Of a stretch of DNA of 6,305 bases, positions 6,005 to 6,305 are shown piece after piece. The position numbers were made by a program, and so were the translations under genes. The notes below the pieces were generated by a model. It had not been told where the DNA came from. It worked only from the letters and a program-made list of their open reading frames with translations, and ran no database searches. Positions within the stretch are counted from its first letter, which is position 1. The number at the start of each line of letters is the position of its first letter. This DNA is from Bacteroidales bacterium (GTDB taxonomy: Bacteria > Bacteroidota > Bacteroidia > Bacteroidales > 4484-276), in assembly GCA_029939965.1 (NCBI GenBank), contig JAOZRY010000189.1, positions 1-6,305 of the forward strand, in the 5' to 3' direction.

Positions 6005-6305
6005 TTAAGCACCTGAGTACCTAATTACATAACGCATTGAATATCCGTTAGATAAAAACCATAAAAAAATATAAATTTTCAATGTAGTAAATTATTATAG
6101 AATCAAAAAAATTCCACATATATTCACCGGTATCATTTATGCAAAATTATAAGGGTTTGTATAAAACATTTGGTGTGAAATTTCTGAACTTTGAGCAAGC
6201 CCTTATCCCCATAGCCCCGCCTCCTGAAGAATATTTAGTAGTTTATCCATAAAGAACCAAATAAATGAATTGGGGGTTTGAGGTTTCCATAGCCCCAGGT
6301 TTTAA
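6005..6305. other. Gene-free right end with repeats
   Basis: No convincing gene is present. It includes the candidate -7 element, AGCAAGCCCTT at 6194-6204 (identical to 11 bp of the right end of the MITE-like segment), and the 10-mer CCATAGCCCC at 6209-6218 and again at 6287-6296, 78 bp apart. One minus-strand frame reads from the right edge (6303) to 6133 with a single stop at 6235-6237. It may be the eroded end of a gene that lies beyond the edge, or chance. Confidence 0.4.
6142..6149 (-). promoter_or_regulatory. Candidate -7 element upstream of the hydrolase operon
   Basis: The minus strand reads TAATTTTG, matching TAnnTTTG, about 137 bp upstream of the annotated hydrolase start. No TTG is found at the expected 19-21 bp further upstream, so this is only half of a promoter and is weakly supported. 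Confidence 0.25.

Noticed and set aside
5836..6024. Plus-strand open frame of 62 codons
   Set aside because: It is antisense to the start of the hydrolase gene and has no recognisable features.

Overview
The window looks like a chromosomal piece of an AT-rich member of the Bacteroidota. The pointers are a TTG-N20-TAnnTTTG promoter of the Bacteroidota type, the lack of strong Shine-Dalgarno sequences, a secreted parallel beta-helix protein with acidic loops, a small outer-membrane-type protein of a style common in that phylum, and a PAS-LuxR regulator. The genus cannot be named from the sequence. All four genes lie on the minus strand.

Layout from left to right, so from downstream to upstream for the genes: (1) 1-2750 is the first 916 codons of a very long open frame that runs off the left edge. 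It has a signal peptide and then about five diverged supra-repeats of 200-220 residues that build a right-handed beta-helix. Three of them carry a DDN-(x)n-D-x-N-x-D-G loop that looks calcium-binding. (2) 2836-3612 encodes a 258-residue secreted or outer-membrane protein of unknown function. It has a good promoter, with an 18-bp perfect palindrome overlapping the -33 element. The beta-helix gene follows 85 bp downstream and may be read from the same promoter. (3) 3613-4388 is a gene-free stretch of 776 bp with unusual structure: two converging arrays of 8-bp repeats (13 units in one orientation, then about 10 degenerate units in the other) and a 136-bp segment bounded by 16-bp inverted repeats that resembles a MITE. 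(4) 4389-5117 (PAS-LuxR regulator) and 5129-6004 (alpha/beta hydrolase) are 11 bp apart, with the hydrolase first, and look like a two-gene operon. (5) 6005-6305 has no convincing gene; it holds a candidate -7 element, a third copy of part of the MITE-like end, and a 10-bp direct repeat.

The two left genes probably make exported, cell-surface products. The right pair suggests an enzyme with a small-molecule substrate plus a PAS-sensing regulator, but neither ligand nor target can be read from the sequence. I see no defence system, CRISPR array, rRNA or tRNA. The most unusual material is non-coding: the converging octamer arrays, the MITE-like segment and the palindromic operator candidate.
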